Under the pieces are notes generated by a model. The model ran no database searches, was not told where the DNA came from, and saw only the letters and a list, made by a program, of their open reading frames with translations. Below, in pieces: positions 56,258 to 64,000 of a stretch of DNA of 64,000 nucleotides (position 1 is its first letter; each line of letters starts with the position of its first letter). Origin of the DNA: Tropicimonas marinistellae (lineage in GTDB: Bacteria; Pseudomonadota; Alphaproteobacteria; Rhodobacterales; Rhodobacteraceae); assembly GCF_001509585.1 (NCBI RefSeq), contig NZ_LNCI01000004.1:434001-498000 (forward strand), in the 5' to 3' direction. The position numbers and the translations under genes are program-made.

Positions 56258-57616
56258 TCAGTCCGGCCGCCGTGTCGGCAGCGAAACGACAACGCGCAAT
56301 CCTCCCTCGGGACGGTTCGCCAGAGAAATGCTTCCACCATGTGCCATGAGGATGTTTCGCGCGATCGAGAGGCCCAGACCGGCCCCACCGGTCTCGCGGC
56401 TTCTGCTGTCCTCGCCGCGCACGAAGGGTTCGAACATCGCGTCGAGCCTCTCAGGCGGAATGCCGGGTCCGTCGTCTTCGATCGTCGTGACAACGTCGTT
56501 GCCGTCCATCGCCACACGGACATGGGCAGCGTTGCCGTAGCACAGCGCGTTGTCCATGAGGTTGCCGAAAGCACGTGTCAGTGCCACGCGCCGACCATCC
56601 ACCATCGGCGCGAGTGATGTTTCCTCGAAGCTCGCGCCACGTTCCCCACAGATGTCGCGAAGCATCGCGACCATGTCGATGCATTGCGTTTCCTCGACCT
56701 CTCCGGCCCCTTTGGCATAGGAGACAAGGCCCTCTGCCATGACCGTCATCTCGTCCAGCGTCCGGATCATTGGCGCGGCATCTGCCTCGTCCAGAAGTTC
56801 GGCACGAATCCGCAGCGACGTGATCGGCGTTCTCAGATCGTGACCAACCGCCGCGAGCGTCCGCATTCGCTCAGAATCAAAGCCGGCGATCCGGGCTTGC
56901 ATGTCGTTGAAGGCCGCCGCGGCGTCCCGCAGTTCCCGGGCGCCCTGTTCGCGAACGCGCACCGTGCGATCACCGCGTCCGGCCGCCCGAGCCGCATCCG
57001 AGAGTTGCGACAGTGGCCGGGTGAGACGCCGGACGAATAGCCAGCCGACACCGAGAACGGACACCAGGGACAGCCCCAGGATCATCAGAAACGCACCTTC
57101 CTCGATATCCGGGTCAGAGCGCCGGTCGGAGCGGGAAACGAGGTTCAACCACTGTGGGACAGCGTCATCGGATCCGCGACCGGCCAATGGAACCGAAATG
57201 GCTATCGTCTCACGCCCGCTGCGCCCATCCGTCCGGTCGTTGCGACGCACCATGATCGCCGCACGCGCATCGCGGCCAGGAAGTGCGTCGACGAGAGCTT
57301 CTGTCAGAGCACGCGACCGCGGTGCCTCGGGAACCTCTTCGACAATCGGCTCCTGATCAATGGTGACCCTCGAGAACCGGGTCGACGCTTCCGTCGCGAT
57401 ACCGCCGCGAGCGGCCGGGTCGACCGCCTCGATTGCCGGTACAAGCGACGTGATCCGTTCCGTTTCCCGTGCTTCGAGCGCGGCCCGGTCCAATCGCAAC
57501 CGCTCGACCGACAAGAGCCCGAGCGCGACGAGATTGGCCGAAACCAGCGCGACCGACAGAAGAAGCAGGAATCGGCCGGCCAGACTCCCCGGAATGGGAT
57601 ATCGGAACCTGCTCAT
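56258..57616 (-). CDS. Sensor histidine kinase
   Basis: A 452-residue membrane kinase. Helix 1 at residues 13-36, a periplasmic domain of about 140 residues, helix 2 at about 174-196, HAMP (VRRLTRPLSQLSDAARAAGRG), phosphoacceptor H259 in AAVGHDLRTPITSLRIR, N-box FGNLMDNALCYG, and G-boxes EDDGPGIPPE and GGAGLGLSIARNIL. EnvZ-like layout. Its ATG overlaps the regulator stop by four bases. Signal unknown; the divergent EF-hand gene makes an envelope calcium or stress signal possible. Confidence 0.93.
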   Translation of the reverse strand: MSRFRYPIPGSLAGRFLLLLSVALVSANLVALGLLSVERLRLDRAALEARETERITSLVPAIEAVDPAARGGIATEASTRFSRVTIDQEPIVEEVPEAPRSRALTEALVDALPGRDARAAIMVRRNDRTDGRSGRETIAISVPLAGRGSDDAVPQWLNLVSRSDRRSDPDIEEGAFLMILGLSLVSVLGVGWLFVRRLTRPLSQLSDAARAAGRGDRTVRVREQGARELRDAAAAFNDMQARIAGFDSERMRTLAAVGHDLRTPITSLRIRAELLDEADAAPMIRTLDEMTVMAEGLVSYAKGAGEVEETQCIDMVAMLRDICGERGASFEETSLAPMVDGRRVALTRAFGNLMDNALCYGNAAHVRVAMDGNDVVTTIEDDGPGIPPERLDAMFEPFVRGEDSRSRETGGAGLGLSIARNILMAHGGSISLANRPEGGLRVVVSLPTRRPD

Positions 57617-58326
57617 GCGTCCTCGACCTCGACGGCCAGCATATATCCGCCGCCCCATTCGGTAACGATCAGGCCGGGCGCCGTCGGATCGGCTTCGATT
57701 TTCCGGCGAAGGCGACTGACCGTGTTGTCGATGGCACGGTCATAGACCTTGGCGTCGCGCCCTGCGGTCAGGTCGAGGAGACGGGCTCGGGAGATGACCA
57801 CGCGCGGATTGTCCAGCAATACCGATAGCAGTCTGTTCTCGCCCGACGTGAGTTCTGCGGTGCGTCCGTCTGCATGCCGGAGCGTTTTGGCCACGGGATC
57901 ATGAAGCCAACCGCCGAACCGGCGCGTTCCGTTCGATACCGCCGGCGCGGATGACGGCACTCGTCGAAGCACCGCGCGGACCCGCGCGAGCAGTTCGCGG
58001 GGGTTGAACGGTTTCGTGACGTAATCGTCGGCACCGAGCTCAAGCCCCACGATACGATCAGTGTCTTCGGCCATGCCCGTGAGGAGGATCACGGGCGGGC
58101 CCCCATGCTCCACGAGCCACCGGCAAAGACTCAGCCCGTCCTCACCGGGCATCATCACGTCCAGCACAACCATGCCGATGTTCGCTTCGTCGAGCATCCG
58201 ACGCGCATCCATGGCATTTGCCGCAAGCTGGACTCGGAACCCCTGTTTTCGGAAGTACTGCCCGAGCGGTTCACGAATTTCGCGCGCGTCGTCGACGATG
58301 AGGATTTGCGTGTCTTGCGGCTCCAT
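57613..58326 (-). CDS. OmpR-family response regulator
   Basis: A 237-residue regulator. Receiver domain: acidic pocket VDDAREI, phosphoacceptor D56 (VVLDVMMPGEDG), T-loop LLTGM, and K in VTKPFNPREL. The C-terminal winged helix carries ELTSGENRLLSVLLDNPRVVISRARLLDLT and RAIDNTVSRLRRKIE. It heads the operon with the kinase and is divergent from the EF-hand gene across a 239-bp promoter region with nested inverted repeats. Confidence 0.93.
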   Translation of the reverse strand: MEPQDTQILIVDDAREIREPLGQYFRKQGFRVQLAANAMDARRMLDEANIGMVVLDVMMPGEDGLSLCRWLVEHGGPPVILLTGMAEDTDRIVGLELGADDYVTKPFNPRELLARVRAVLRRVPSSAPAVSNGTRRFGGWLHDPVAKTLRHADGRTAELTSGENRLLSVLLDNPRVVISRARLLDLTAGRDAKVYDRAIDNTVSRLRRKIEADPTAPGLIVTEWGGGYMLAVEVEDA

Positions 58327-58415
58327 CCGTCAGTATCCCGTTCGGTTCTGAAGAACTGAATTACCGGCAACGCGGGCCCCAATGCCAGCGTCACGCACGC
58401 CATTTGCGGTGAATC

Positions 58416-58464
58416 TTTGTCGCAAATTGTGTCAAGCACCACGGTTGCGACACACGGCGACAAA
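58416..58464. promoter_or_regulatory. Nested inverted repeats between the response regulator and EF-hand genes
   Basis: Outer arms TTTGTCGC (58416-58423) and GCGACAAA (58457-58464) enclose inner arms TGTGTC (58428-58433) and GACACA (58449-58454). It is about 90 bp before the regulator start and 100 bp before the EF-hand start. A good candidate for the binding site of the OmpR-type regulator acting both ways, or a structured leader. Confidence 0.5.
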
Positions 58465-58565
58465 CTCGCTCTAGCCCTGACACACACACTCGGCAAGAAC
58501 TCCCTAGATGATTGTCACCGGGACGAACCGCGCCCCGGCAAACCCAGGATTGACAGGATGAGGCA

Positions 58566-59090
58566 ATGACGATCAAACGAATTGTTCCGATGGCTGCAGT
58601 GGCGGCGGCCATGATCGGCTCTGGCACGTTGGTTGCGACCGCGCAGGACACAACGGCGCCCGACCAGGCCGCAAAGGCGCGCTCCGATACACCGCTCGTA
58701 CGTACCGATTTCAAAGGTGGAAAGCGTGGGCACGGGGGGGGTCACTTTGGCGGCCGCATCGGCTCGGAGATGTTCACGACGCTCTTCAACCAGATCGATG
58801 CCAACAACGACGGATCCGTCACCCAGGAGGAAGTCGACGCGTTCCGCGCCGCCAAGGTTTCGGAAGCGGACGCGTCCGGCGACGGCGGACTGTCGATTGA
58901 AGAGTTCGACACGCTCTACCGGGAATTCACGCGGTCACGCATGGTCGACGCGTTTCAGGATCTCGATGCCGATGGCGACGGCGTAATCAGCGTCGAGGAA
59001 ATGGACGCCCGTTTCGGCGATGTGGTCGAGCGCATGGACCGCGACGACGACGGGGCGCTCACGCTGCAATACGGTCGCCGCAACAAGTGA
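58566..59090 (+). CDS. Secreted EF-hand calcium-binding protein
   Basis: A 174-residue protein with a signal peptide (residues 1-26, ending ATAQ) and four EF-hand loops: DANNDGSVTQEE (78-89), DASGDGGLSIEE (102-113), DADGDGVISVEE (134-145) and a poorer DRDDDGALTLQ (158 on). A Gly/His-rich stretch (GGKRGHGGGHFGG, about 51-63) precedes them and may bind metal. Likely periplasmic. Divergent from the two-component operon, so probably its target. Similar EF-hand proteins often sit beside two-component genes in Rhodobacteraceae. Confidence 0.85.
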   Translation: MTIKRIVPMAAVAAAMIGSGTLVATAQDTTAPDQAAKARSDTPLVRTDFKGGKRGHGGGHFGGRIGSEMFTTLFNQIDANNDGSVTQEEVDAFRAAKVSEADASGDGGLSIEEFDTLYREFTRSRMVDAFQDLDADGDGVISVEEMDARFGDVVERMDRDDDGALTLQYGRRNK

Positions 59091-59179
59091 CACCGGATGG
59101 CAGGCGGCGGGAACGCTGCCTGTCTCCATTTCCACGCCGTATGTCGCGCGGAGGTACCCGAACCGTATCAGGGAACGTC

Positions 59180-59464
59180 ATGAAGCCACGCTTTTCCTCA
59201 TGTGGGGTATGGCTCGCCTTCGCGATCTTTGACCCATGTGCTGCGACCTCGATGGGCTCAGCCATCCGCAAGCTCGGACAGAGGTGGAAATCTCCGCACC
59301 GATGGACCTACGCAGCGGCGGTCTTGTCGCTGGTCCAATGGGCGAGCCTCCGTGATAGGGGCCGTCGCCCTAACGCCTTCGTTCATTTCACGCCTCCCGT
59401 CGCACTTGTATGCTGGCGGGTATCGTATTGGAGGAACCGGCGGCACCCGACGACTGCCGTCTGA
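59180..59464 (+). pseudogene. Probable remnant of an MsrQ/ferric-reductase-like haem membrane protein
   Basis: From ATG 59180 the frame gives 94 residues. The segment SAIRKLGQRWKSPHRWTYAAAVLSLVQW closely recalls the MsrQ (YedZ) stretch LG-x-RWK-x-LH-x-x-x-YLAA-x-L-x-x-x-H with its haem-ligand His, and a hydrophobic segment FVHFTPPVALVCWRVSYW follows. Full MsrQ has about 200 residues and six helices; the earlier helices and final part are missing and no MsrP gene is near. It lies between the EF-hand and dienelactone-hydrolase genes. I infer a decayed, truncated gene; chance similarity is possible. The rest of the 428-bp gap (59091-59518) shows no other gene. Confidence 0.4.
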
Positions 59465-59518
59465 CACCGGGCGTGTCCAATTAGGGAGGCGTTCAAACTG
59501 CAACCAGGAGGACCAACA

Positions 59519-60415
59519 ATGACCAAGCAGGTTCGGAAACGCGCACAAGACTTCGACCAACGTATCCTCGAGATTTTCGATGGCTACGTGCACGGCAAGA
59601 TTTCCAAACGGGACTTCATGAAACAGGCCGGACAATACGCCGCCGCCGGTGTGACCGGCGCAATGATCCTCGAGCAGCTTCAGCCGAACTATGCGCTGGC
59701 GCAACAGGTTGCGCCCGACGATCCGGATATCGAAACAGCCGTCGTCGAATACGACAGCCCGGAGGGCCACGGCACGGTCAAGGGCCTGATGGCGAAGCCC
59801 GCGAACGCGGAGGGTCCATTGCCGGCGGTTCTGGTCATTCACGAGAACCGCGGGCTTAACCCCTACATCGAGGATGTCGTTCGCAGAGCCGCGAAGGCGG
59901 GCTATCTGGCCCTCGGGCCCGATGGCCTGACCCCGCTCGGCGGGTATCCCGGCAACGACGACGAGGGCCGGGAAATGCAACGCCAACTGGATTCCGCCAA
60001 GCTCATGGAGGATTTCTTCGCCGCCTTTGAGTTCCTGCGCGATCACGAGGCTTCGACCGGGCGTGTCGGTGCCGTCGGATTCTGCTACGGCGGCGGCGTC
60101 TGCAATGCGCTGGCCGTGGCCTATCCCGACATCGCGGCGTCGGTCCCATTCTACGGCCGCCAGCCGGACGCGGCCGACGTTCCGGCAATCCAGGCCCCGC
60201 TGCTCATTCACTATGCCGGTCTCGACGAGAGGATCAACGCGGGCTGGGAGGCCTATCGCGCAGCGCTCGAGGAACACGGCAAGGACTTCACGGTCCACTT
60301 CTATCCGGAGGTGAATCACGGGTTCCACAACGACACCACGCCGCGCTACGACGAAGCGGCGGCGACACTGGCGTGGGATCGGACACTCGCCTTCTTTGGC
60401 ACGCACCTCACGTGA
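59519..60415 (+). CDS. Exported dienelactone hydrolase-family protein (YghX-like)
   Basis: A 298-residue alpha/beta hydrolase. An N-terminal segment of about 65 residues contains [21 protein letters not shown], a KR variant of a twin-arginine signal ending around YALAQQ. The DLH domain follows: [15 protein letters not shown], nucleophile Cys in GFCYGGG (near residue 189), Asp in AGLDERI, and His in EVNHGFHND. Family members hydrolyse lactones or esters. An AGGAGG ribosome site precedes the ATG. The convergent intradiol-dioxygenase-like gene could be functionally linked, both families belonging to aromatic ring breakdown. Confidence 0.88.
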   Translation: MTKQVRKRAQDFDQRILEIFDGYVHGKISKRDFMKQAGQYAAAGVTGAMILEQLQPNYALAQQVAPDDPDIETAVVEYDSPEGHGTVKGLMAKPANAEGPLPAVLVIHENRGLNPYIEDVVRRAAKAGYLALGPDGLTPLGGYPGNDDEGREMQRQLDSAKLMEDFFAAFEFLRDHEASTGRVGAVGFCYGGGVCNALAVAYPDIAASVPFYGRQPDAADVPAIQAPLLIHYAGLDERINAGWEAYRAALEEHGKDFTVHFYPEVNHGFHNDTTPRYDEAAATLAWDRTLAFFGTHLT

Positions 60416-60574
60416 TCTGCTGTCGCTGAAGGGGAGTTTCCCGAGCAGGGTGTCCACACCGGGCGATGGCCGGGTTGGGCGCCCCGCAAATTGCGGCAGG
60501 CTGCCACCAACCGTGAAATCGTTTCGTTACCGCCAGTCACAATTCCAGTCGACCGCCTCGCTTCGGAGCATTGA

Positions 60575-60667
60575 TCCGGACGCAATTTCGCGTCCGGACG
60601 TCCACCGAAACCGCGGCGCAGGGTAGCCCCTGTCAAAGAGTTGTGCCTGCCCGCTCGATATCGAGCG
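60575..60667. other. Strong hairpin and 16-bp palindrome in the 396-bp gap between convergent genes
   Basis: TCCGGACGC (60575-60583) pairs perfectly with GCGTCCGGA (60590-60598) around AATTTC, a likely two-way transcription end though no T-run follows. Farther right CGCTCGAT-ATCGAGCG (60652-60667) is a perfect 16-bp palindrome, a possible operator. No gene is recognisable in 60416-60811. Confidence 0.45.
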
Positions 60668-60811
60668 CCAACCGCTCGGCGGGGGTCGCACAGTCCTCTC
60701 AGGCTGGCGTCGAACCCGGCCAAGACCCGCGGCACACAGACCAGAACCCCGGACATAGCTGCCTTTGCGGTGCCGACCGGGCACGAGTTATCCGTCGAAC
60801 CTCGTCGGTCG

Positions 60812-61417
60812 CTACGCCAAAACGATGTCGAAGACGTAGCGAGGGGGCGGCCCCGGCTCCTGTCGAGCGATCAGCGCTCCGGAGTTCCTCGTGCGCCTCA
60901 GGAGCCCATCGCGAGCGTTGCCCGGCTCACCGGGAAAGTACATTTGCGTTGTCAGAACGGCGCCATCGGCGCCGCGCGCCTTAACATGTATGTGGCGCGT
61001 GCGGCCAGGGTAGATGCCCGGGCGGGTGGTTCGGAAACGGTAACCACCTGCGGTGTCAGTTCTGACAGCGCCATACCCCTGAAAGCCGGGCGGCGTCGGT
61101 CGGCCCACGTGGGCATACACGCCGTTCACGTCGCAGTGCCAGATCTCGATGTTTCCGCCCGACACGGCCTGGCCCCTGGCGTTGAAGAGCCGGCCGACCA
61201 TCTCGATAACCTCGCCGGGCGCCCTCTCGCCATGGAACACAGTGAGATCGGCATCGTTGTCGGACGGGAGTTTCCGCGGGTAGAATGGCCCTTCGCTCTG
61301 CGGTGGTGTAATCGACAATGCGCGCGCCGGGCCGGAGATCGTGGCGCCGAGAAAAAGCGCTGGCGCGCCGAGCAGAACTTTGCGTCGTCCACGATTTGGG
61401 CCGGTCCCGTTCATCAA
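60812..61417 (-). CDS. Exported intradiol ring-cleavage dioxygenase-like protein
   Basis: A 201-residue protein with a twin-arginine signal (GRRKVLLGAPALFLGATISGPARA). The rest matches the intradiol dioxygenase beta-sandwich: QSEGPFYP, then GGNIEIWHCDVNGVYAH and RTDTAGGYRFRTTRPGIYPGRTRHIHVKARG. Fe(III) ligands are likely Tyr in GVYAH, Tyr in GIYPGR, and the two His in RHIH. Catechol or protocatechuate dioxygenases are normally cytoplasmic, so an exported form is unusual, but this short Tat-exported subfamily recurs in proteobacteria. Substrate unknown. Confidence 0.85.
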   Translation of the reverse strand: MMNGTGPNRGRRKVLLGAPALFLGATISGPARALSITPPQSEGPFYPRKLPSDNDADLTVFHGERAPGEVIEMVGRLFNARGQAVSGGNIEIWHCDVNGVYAHVGRPTPPGFQGYGAVRTDTAGGYRFRTTRPGIYPGRTRHIHVKARGADGAVLTTQMYFPGEPGNARDGLLRRTRNSGALIARQEPGPPPRYVFDIVLA

Positions 61418-61937
61418 ATAACCTCTCCGTCACTTGTTCGACGAAACGTAGCATCGAACGGTGCAACCCGTGCATCTCAAAGGCGTTGAACCCGCGATTG
61501 TGAACGATGCCGCAAATCCCATTGTAATCGGGATGAAGGTAGTGCCTGATCATCTCCCGTCTATTCCACCCAACGATCTGTGATCAGGTGTGCGCCGCAC
61601 GGGCGTATCCCTGTAACTCAACTAATCTCGTGGTGTCCGGCGTCGCCTTGACGTGCCGCCACGAACTCAACGAGAACGCCGCACACTCCATCGGCCGCTT
61701 TCGGGAATGCCTTCGGGCGACCGTCGGCGCCCATCCGGTTACCAAGGGACGACCACATTTCGGAAGACACCGTTACAGTTCCGGCGCGTTCGCGGCAGCT
61801 TGCGCGAAATCAATGCTCCGGAATGCCTGCCGATGTATGAAGGTTTCACTGTTTTATTTTGGATCTCGATAGCAGACGGTAACGGTGGTGAGGAGTGCAC
61901 AGTCGTATTTCGTGGTGTAGCTTCTGGATGACCTATC
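61418..61937. other. 520-bp intergenic region before the AraC gene
   Basis: Holds the leftward dioxygenase promoter and the rightward AraC promoter. Short open frames (for example 61588-61872) have no family character. The stretch 61840-61880 is AT-rich (TTTCACTGTTTTATTTTGG) and may be part of the AraC promoter. Nothing else recognised. Confidence 0.35.
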
Positions 61938-62912
61938 ATGCTGAGCAAACCAGACCAGTGGACGCACATGAGCATCGAGGGGATCGAGGATCTCAGGGAT
62001 GCCGTCAAAGGTGCTGGTCTTCAAGCGGTGCAACTCACCCGACAAGCCGCCATCGGGAGCTTGGTATTTCGCAAGTCTGACGGCATTTTATACAGCAGTG
62101 GCCGGATTGGCGGACGGATCGCGCTTACGGGGCCGCTTTCCGAGGATATGGTCACGATTGGCATTGGCCTGCGAATAGCGCCGGGATCGCGGCTCTGGCA
62201 GCAGGAAATATGCAGCGGCGTTGTTGGGGTCTTTCATGCCGGAGACGTGCACGAGGCCCAATACCTTCCGGGATCGCTCTATGCCACCGCATCCATGTCG
62301 ATGGATCACCTTGAGGCCGAAGCCGCCAAGGTTGGGCTCGTTCTGGATGCACGGCAACTCGGTGGAAGCGGATTCAAGAACGTGCCGCCCAAGATCCCTA
62401 ATTGGAACGGCCTTTGCGTTGCCATGGAGAGAGTTCATTCGGGAGAAACTTCTGCCACCGGTCTTGGTCGCGCCCTGCTAACTTACATGATCGAAGAGTT
62501 CGCGAGAAAGCCTCGCATTGAAGCCGGACCGGCCAACATACGTGGCCGAGCCCGTATTGTGACTTTGGCTCGGGAGTACATAGACGCACATCTTGATGAG
62601 GCAATTTCCCTCGACGACATCGCGGCGGCGGCCTTCACATCGCATCGGACGTTGCTTCGAGCCTTCCAGGAAATCCTTGGCCAGCCGCCGCAAGTCTACA
62701 TTCGGACGATGCGTCTGCATCGTATGCGTCAGACCCTTTTGGAGACGACGCGGCATGACGTATCTGTCACGCGCGCAGCCAACTCCTGGGGGCTGGACCA
62801 ACTTGGCCGCGTTTCAGGTCAATACAAAGATATCTTTGGTGAACTTCCATCCCAAACCCTTGCGCGTACCCGCCCCACACGGGCTATCGAGCGCGCGCAG
62901 ATTCCCGGGTAG
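61938..62912 (+). CDS. AraC-family transcriptional regulator
   Basis: A 324-residue protein. The N-terminal 200 residues are an unassigned sensing domain. The C-terminal 100 residues are the double HTH: AREYIDAHLDEAISLDDIAAAAFTSHRTLLRAFQEILGQPPQVYIRTMRLHRMRQTLLE and, after it, VTRAANSWGLDQLGRVSGQYKDIFGELPSQTL, close to EutR-type members. Its bases look less GC-rich than the neighbours', hinting at different ancestry. Target unknown; candidate operators lie downstream at 63037. Confidence 0.88.
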   Translation: MLSKPDQWTHMSIEGIEDLRDAVKGAGLQAVQLTRQAAIGSLVFRKSDGILYSSGRIGGRIALTGPLSEDMVTIGIGLRIAPGSRLWQQEICSGVVGVFHAGDVHEAQYLPGSLYATASMSMDHLEAEAAKVGLVLDARQLGGSGFKNVPPKIPNWNGLCVAMERVHSGETSATGLGRALLTYMIEEFARKPRIEAGPANIRGRARIVTLAREYIDAHLDEAISLDDIAAAAFTSHRTLLRAFQEILGQPPQVYIRTMRLHRMRQTLLETTRHDVSVTRAANSWGLDQLGRVSGQYKDIFGELPSQTLARTRPTRAIERAQIPG

Positions 62913-63036
62913 CTATAAACACAATCTGATTTATCCGCGTCTGCCTGTGAATTTGGCGGAATGTGAATAGCTGGCCGAATTCGCGTGAGGTAGATTTACC
63001 CAACGTGAACCGTAGCATTTCTCGCGGTTTTGCGAG

Positions 63037-63067
63037 TGTTCCGGACAGGTGAGTGGTGTTCCGAACA
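63037..63067. promoter_or_regulatory. Tandem TGTTCCGRACA boxes before a small secreted protein gene
   Basis: TGTTCCGGACA (63037-63047) and TGTTCCGAACA (63057-63067) are near-identical 11-bp sites, the second a perfect palindrome, with starts 20 bp apart, about two helical turns. They lie 173-203 bp before the gene at 63240, in a 327-bp gap (62913-63239) without any other gene. Phased paired sites suit cooperative binding by a dimeric regulator. Confidence 0.5.
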
Positions 63068-63239
63068 TTGCGGGTCACGTAGGGGGAGGCGACACGGCGA
63101 GACGTGTTTTTGATTTTCCCTGTGTCGATGCGGTGGATTGAAGACGGCCTCGACCGGGCTTGCTTCCCCAATTCTTCAACAGGAGGCGGGTGTTTCCTAG
63201 ACGCCTGCCCCATTGATTGAGACTGGGAGGAAACCAATC

Positions 63240-63521
63240 ATGAAACTCACACGCACACTGGCTGCCACCGCGCTAATTCTGACCGCAGGCGTCGCCGGTG
63301 CAGAAACGATGACCACGGTCATCTGCGAAGACATCAAAGTCACGATCGACGAAAAGCAGACTATGGAGATCAAAGAGGCCACCGGTGAAGAGAACTTTGG
63401 CCACGACGTTTGCGCGGTCATCGGGGATATCGACACCTCCAACCTGTCCGATCCCATGGACGTCGAGATGACCTTGTCGAATGGCAATGTCTACAATGTG
63501 ACGCTTCAGGCCGCCGAATAA
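63240..63521 (+). CDS. Small secreted protein with two cysteines, unknown function
   Basis: A 93-residue protein with a clear signal peptide (residues 1-21, MKLTRTLAATALILTAGVAGA). The mature part of about 72 residues is acidic with two Cys (VICEDI and HDVCAVI) that could form a disulfide in the periplasm. No family recognised. GGGAGGA lies at 63226-63232, giving strong support for ATG at 63240. Confidence 0.75.
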   Translation: MKLTRTLAATALILTAGVAGAETMTTVICEDIKVTIDEKQTMEIKEATGEENFGHDVCAVIGDIDTSNLSDPMDVEMTLSNGNVYNVTLQAAE

Positions 63522-63540
63522 CCGCTTCCCTCGGGCGGTT
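63520..63540 (+). terminator. Weak hairpin at the end of the small secreted protein gene
   Basis: AACCGC pairs with GCGGTT across a nine-base loop, starting within the stop codon. There is no T-run; at most a weak terminator. Confidence 0.35.
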
Positions 63541-63644
63541 CCCATCCGCGTTCCCGCGTATCCCCGGGTCATTGGGCGCGCGGGTGGGTCGAATAACGTT
63601 CGGATGTCAATCCGGGGGAATTATTCCCTGTGGAGAAATCCCAA

Positions 63645-64000
63645 ATGAACCATGAATTGAAAGATCTTTTCTTAGGCGCGGCTTTCGCCGCATTGGCCTC
63701 GGTTGCGCCCCCGTTGATCGCTCAGGAAGGTGCAATTCCACCCCTTATGGAGCAGATCAACGGCGGCAACTGGCTTGACCCGGCTGAGGCGCAGGAACTG
63801 GTCGACGCGCTCTACTACCAGCGGGCGATCCATGCCTATTTCCTGATGCAGCCGGCGATGAACGTGATCGGCATGCGCGACGGCTCCGAGGCAGAGTTTG
63901 GCGAAGGCTACAACGTCCTGCCGATCTGGAAGGATCGGATGGACAGCCGCACATGGGTGCCAACGCCCAACGCCGACGTGATCTATTCGATGAGCTACCT
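63645..64000 (+). CDS. DUF1254 domain protein, N-terminal 118 residues (runs off right edge)
   Basis: From ATG 63645 the frame is open to the window end. A signal-like N-terminus (residues 1-26, ending LIAQ) is followed by LDPAEAQELVDALYYQRAIHAYFLMQPAMNVIGM and WVPTPNADVIYSMSYL, the opening of the DUF1254 domain (periplasmic, function unknown, usually paired with DUF1214). TGGAG precedes the ATG by nine bases. The remainder lies outside the window. Confidence 0.82.
   Translation, partial: MNHELKDLFLGAAFAALASVAPPLIAQEGAIPPLMEQINGGNWLDPAEAQELVDALYYQRAIHAYFLMQPAMNVIGMRDGSEAEFGEGYNVLPIWKDRMDSRTWVPTPNADVIYSMSY

Noticed and set aside
61588-61872. A 94-codon open frame before the AraC gene as a real gene
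   Set aside because: No ribosome site, no family pattern, and cysteine/arginine-rich composition typical of non-coding frames.

Overview
The window is GC-rich, gene-dense DNA from an alphaproteobacterium, most likely Rhodobacteraceae (Roseobacter/Rhodobacter type). Clues are an Mcl1-type malyl-CoA lyase, the order MJ0042 zinc-ribbon protein / ftsE / ftsX / plsC, a DUF1489 protein, a class II (B12-dependent) ribonucleotide reductase, PuuD urate oxidase, and many ABC/TRAP transporters. The reading frames look chromosomal. I saw no rRNA, tRNA, CRISPR array, insertion sequence or phage gene. Both ends are cut: mcl1 on the left and a DUF1254 gene on the right.

Layout. 0-4 kb: central metabolism and cell division (mcl1, zinc-ribbon protein, ftsEX, plsC). 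4.4-16.4 kb: nitrogen scavenging from small amides. It holds PuuD, allophanate hydrolase, a LysR regulator, a BMP-family ABC transporter (binding protein, two permeases, double ATPase), formamidase, two biuret-hydrolase-like cysteine hydrolases and a cupin. Two near-identical T-N11-A operator-like boxes lie just before and just after the LysR gene, so divergent atzF and the downstream transporter operon probably share one regulator. 16.4-17.9 kb: a secreted SGNH-like/RTX protein. 18.3-21.7 kb: divergent oxyR-katG. 21.8-25.7 kb: DUF1489, nrdJ, DUF4386.

26.2-43.6 kb is a transport and envelope region: an SLC13/RCK_C permease, a Na+/Ca2+ exchanger, a small winged-helix regulator, a P2-type cation ATPase coupled to a PsiE-like protein, an RND adaptor and pump, an MFS carrier, a patatin-like lipoprotein, a GltS-like carrier and a predicted outer-membrane barrel protein. 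A 21-bp palindrome sits directly after the regulator gene, and a 19/21 copy sits upstream of the last gene 14 kb away. I read these as operators of an uncharacterised regulon.

43.9-50.7 kb looks like an electrophile/thiol-stress module. It has HxlR and a DehI-like gene on one strand; divergently there are mdaB, a GST, a carboxymuconolactone-decarboxylase gene broken by an in-frame amber codon, kefF, kefB, a DsbA/FrnE thioredoxin-fold gene and a small GNAT gene. 50.9-55.9 kb is a catabolic island (TRAP transporter, enolase-superfamily enzyme, LysR regulator). 56.3-59.5 kb carries a two-component system, a divergent EF-hand protein and a likely MsrQ-like remnant. 59.5-64 kb holds an exported dienelactone-hydrolase-like protein, an exported intradiol-dioxygenase-like protein, an AraC regulator, a small secreted protein and the start of a DUF1254 gene.
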